This document shows positions 63,683-64,000 of a DNA stretch of 64,000 bases, piece after piece. Positions within the stretch are counted from its first letter, which is position 1, and each line of letters starts with the position of its first letter. The stretch is from Burkholderia glumae LMG 2196 = ATCC 33617 (GTDB lineage Bacteria; Pseudomonadota; Gammaproteobacteria; Burkholderiales; Burkholderiaceae), in contig NZ_CP009435.1 of assembly GCF_000960995.1 (NCBI RefSeq), positions 2,170,001 through 2,234,000 of the forward strand. The letters are read 5' to 3'. Made by a program: the position numbers and the translations under genes. Under the pieces are notes generated by a model that was not told the DNA's origin, did not search any database, and worked only from the letters and a program-made list of their open reading frames with translations.

Positions 63683-64000
63683 ATGTCCGCCCCCGACGAT
63701 CTCTACCACTACTACGAGCCGGCCGCCGGCCACGGCCTCGCCCACGATCCGTTCAACGCGATCGTCGGACCGCGCCCGATCGGCTGGATCTCCAGCGTCG
63801 ATGCCGACGGTCGTCCGAATCTCGCCCCCTACAGCTTCTTCAACGGCTTCAACTACAAGCCGCCGCTCGTCGGCTTCGCGAGCCTGGGCTGGAAGGACAG
63901 CGTGGCCAACATCAACGCGACCGGCGAATTCGTCTGGAACCTGACCACGCGGGCGCTCGCCGAGCAGATGAACATCAGTTGCGCGCCGCTGCCGCGCGGC
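63683..64000 (+). CDS. Flavin reductase family protein (truncated by window end)
   Basis: The first 106 codons of a flavin reductase / FMN-binding split-barrel protein. It starts MSAPDDLYHYYEPAAGHGLA and has the flavin-binding pattern FNAIVGPRPIGWISSVDADG then NLAPYSFFNGFNYKPPLVGF. CAGGAG lies 8 bp before the ATG. The rest lies beyond the window. It may supply reduced flavin to a monooxygenase. Confidence 0.88.
   Translation, partial: MSAPDDLYHYYEPAAGHGLAHDPFNAIVGPRPIGWISSVDADGRPNLAPYSFFNGFNYKPPLVGFASLGWKDSVANINATGEFVWNLTTRALAEQMNISCAPLPRG

Overview
The window is about 64 kb of very GC-rich DNA with dense, mostly intact genes. Its content points to a Burkholderia-type beta-proteobacterium, probably a secondary replicon: dxs, a homodimeric pyruvate-dehydrogenase-type E1 beside a MarR regulator, siaABCD, feoAB, ku-ligD, mntH and many LysR, LuxR, LacI and MarR regulators. 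Species cannot be fixed from the sequence alone.

Layout. (1) 1-3.3 kb: a LacI-type regulator, a tRNA-Leu(UAA) split by a group I intron, an orphan LexA box, a frameshifted fragment that looks like a type VI secretion effector, and an intact lipoprotein that may be its immunity partner. (2) 3.3-11.4 kb: a PanS-like transporter, an internally duplicated membrane protein, dxs, and an E1 enzyme divergent from marR. (3) 11.4-22.2 kb: the most notable region. It is a biosynthetic cluster whose core (12.8-16.1 kb) matches the L-arginine to 2-nitroimidazole (azomycin) pathway: a RohP/MppP-type PLP oxidase, a RohQ-like cyclase, a RohR-like aldolase and a RohS-like diiron N-oxygenase with all six expected metal ligands. 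Around this core lie a Rieske oxygenase, a small Rieske ferredoxin, a cupin and a degenerate IMPase-like protein. A LuxR solo, an AT-rich control region with a lux-box-like site, a GST and a truncated E1-like protein complete the region.

(4) 22.5-30 kb: an orphan phage endolysin/holin pair, a Fur-box-controlled feoAB operon with a Cys-rich membrane protein, and a complete siaABCD signalling operon. (5) 30.4-42.7 kb: a large hybrid histidine kinase, a methyltransferase with regulatory domain, an MFS transporter, a cyclopropane-fatty-acid-synthase-like enzyme, a cytochrome b561 / family 2 glycosyltransferase pair, and a decayed GNAT gene. (6) 42.8-50.3 kb: a PRC-barrel protein, the ku-ligD end-joining pair (Ku carries two in-frame tandem repeat arrays), a TetR regulator, an 8-bp tandem repeat, a VOC protein and an O-methyltransferase. 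(7) 50.4-64 kb: a YghU-type GST, a quinone oxidoreductase, mmsA with a divergent LysR, a large MscS-type channel, another LysR, mntH, an FAD dehydrogenase, a small hypothetical gene under a LexA box, and a flavin reductase cut by the window end.

How the cluster probably works (inference): the Rieske oxygenase, cupin, RohPQRS, ferredoxin and IMPase-like genes are co-directional (leftward), and the RohPQRS genes overlap or nearly touch. The LuxR solo upstream is the likely regulator. The core should make 2-nitroimidazole from arginine; the extra genes suggest further tailoring, self-protection or electron supply. Identical TTGCAA motifs upstream of both E1-like operons, which bracket the cluster, hint at a shared MarR control.
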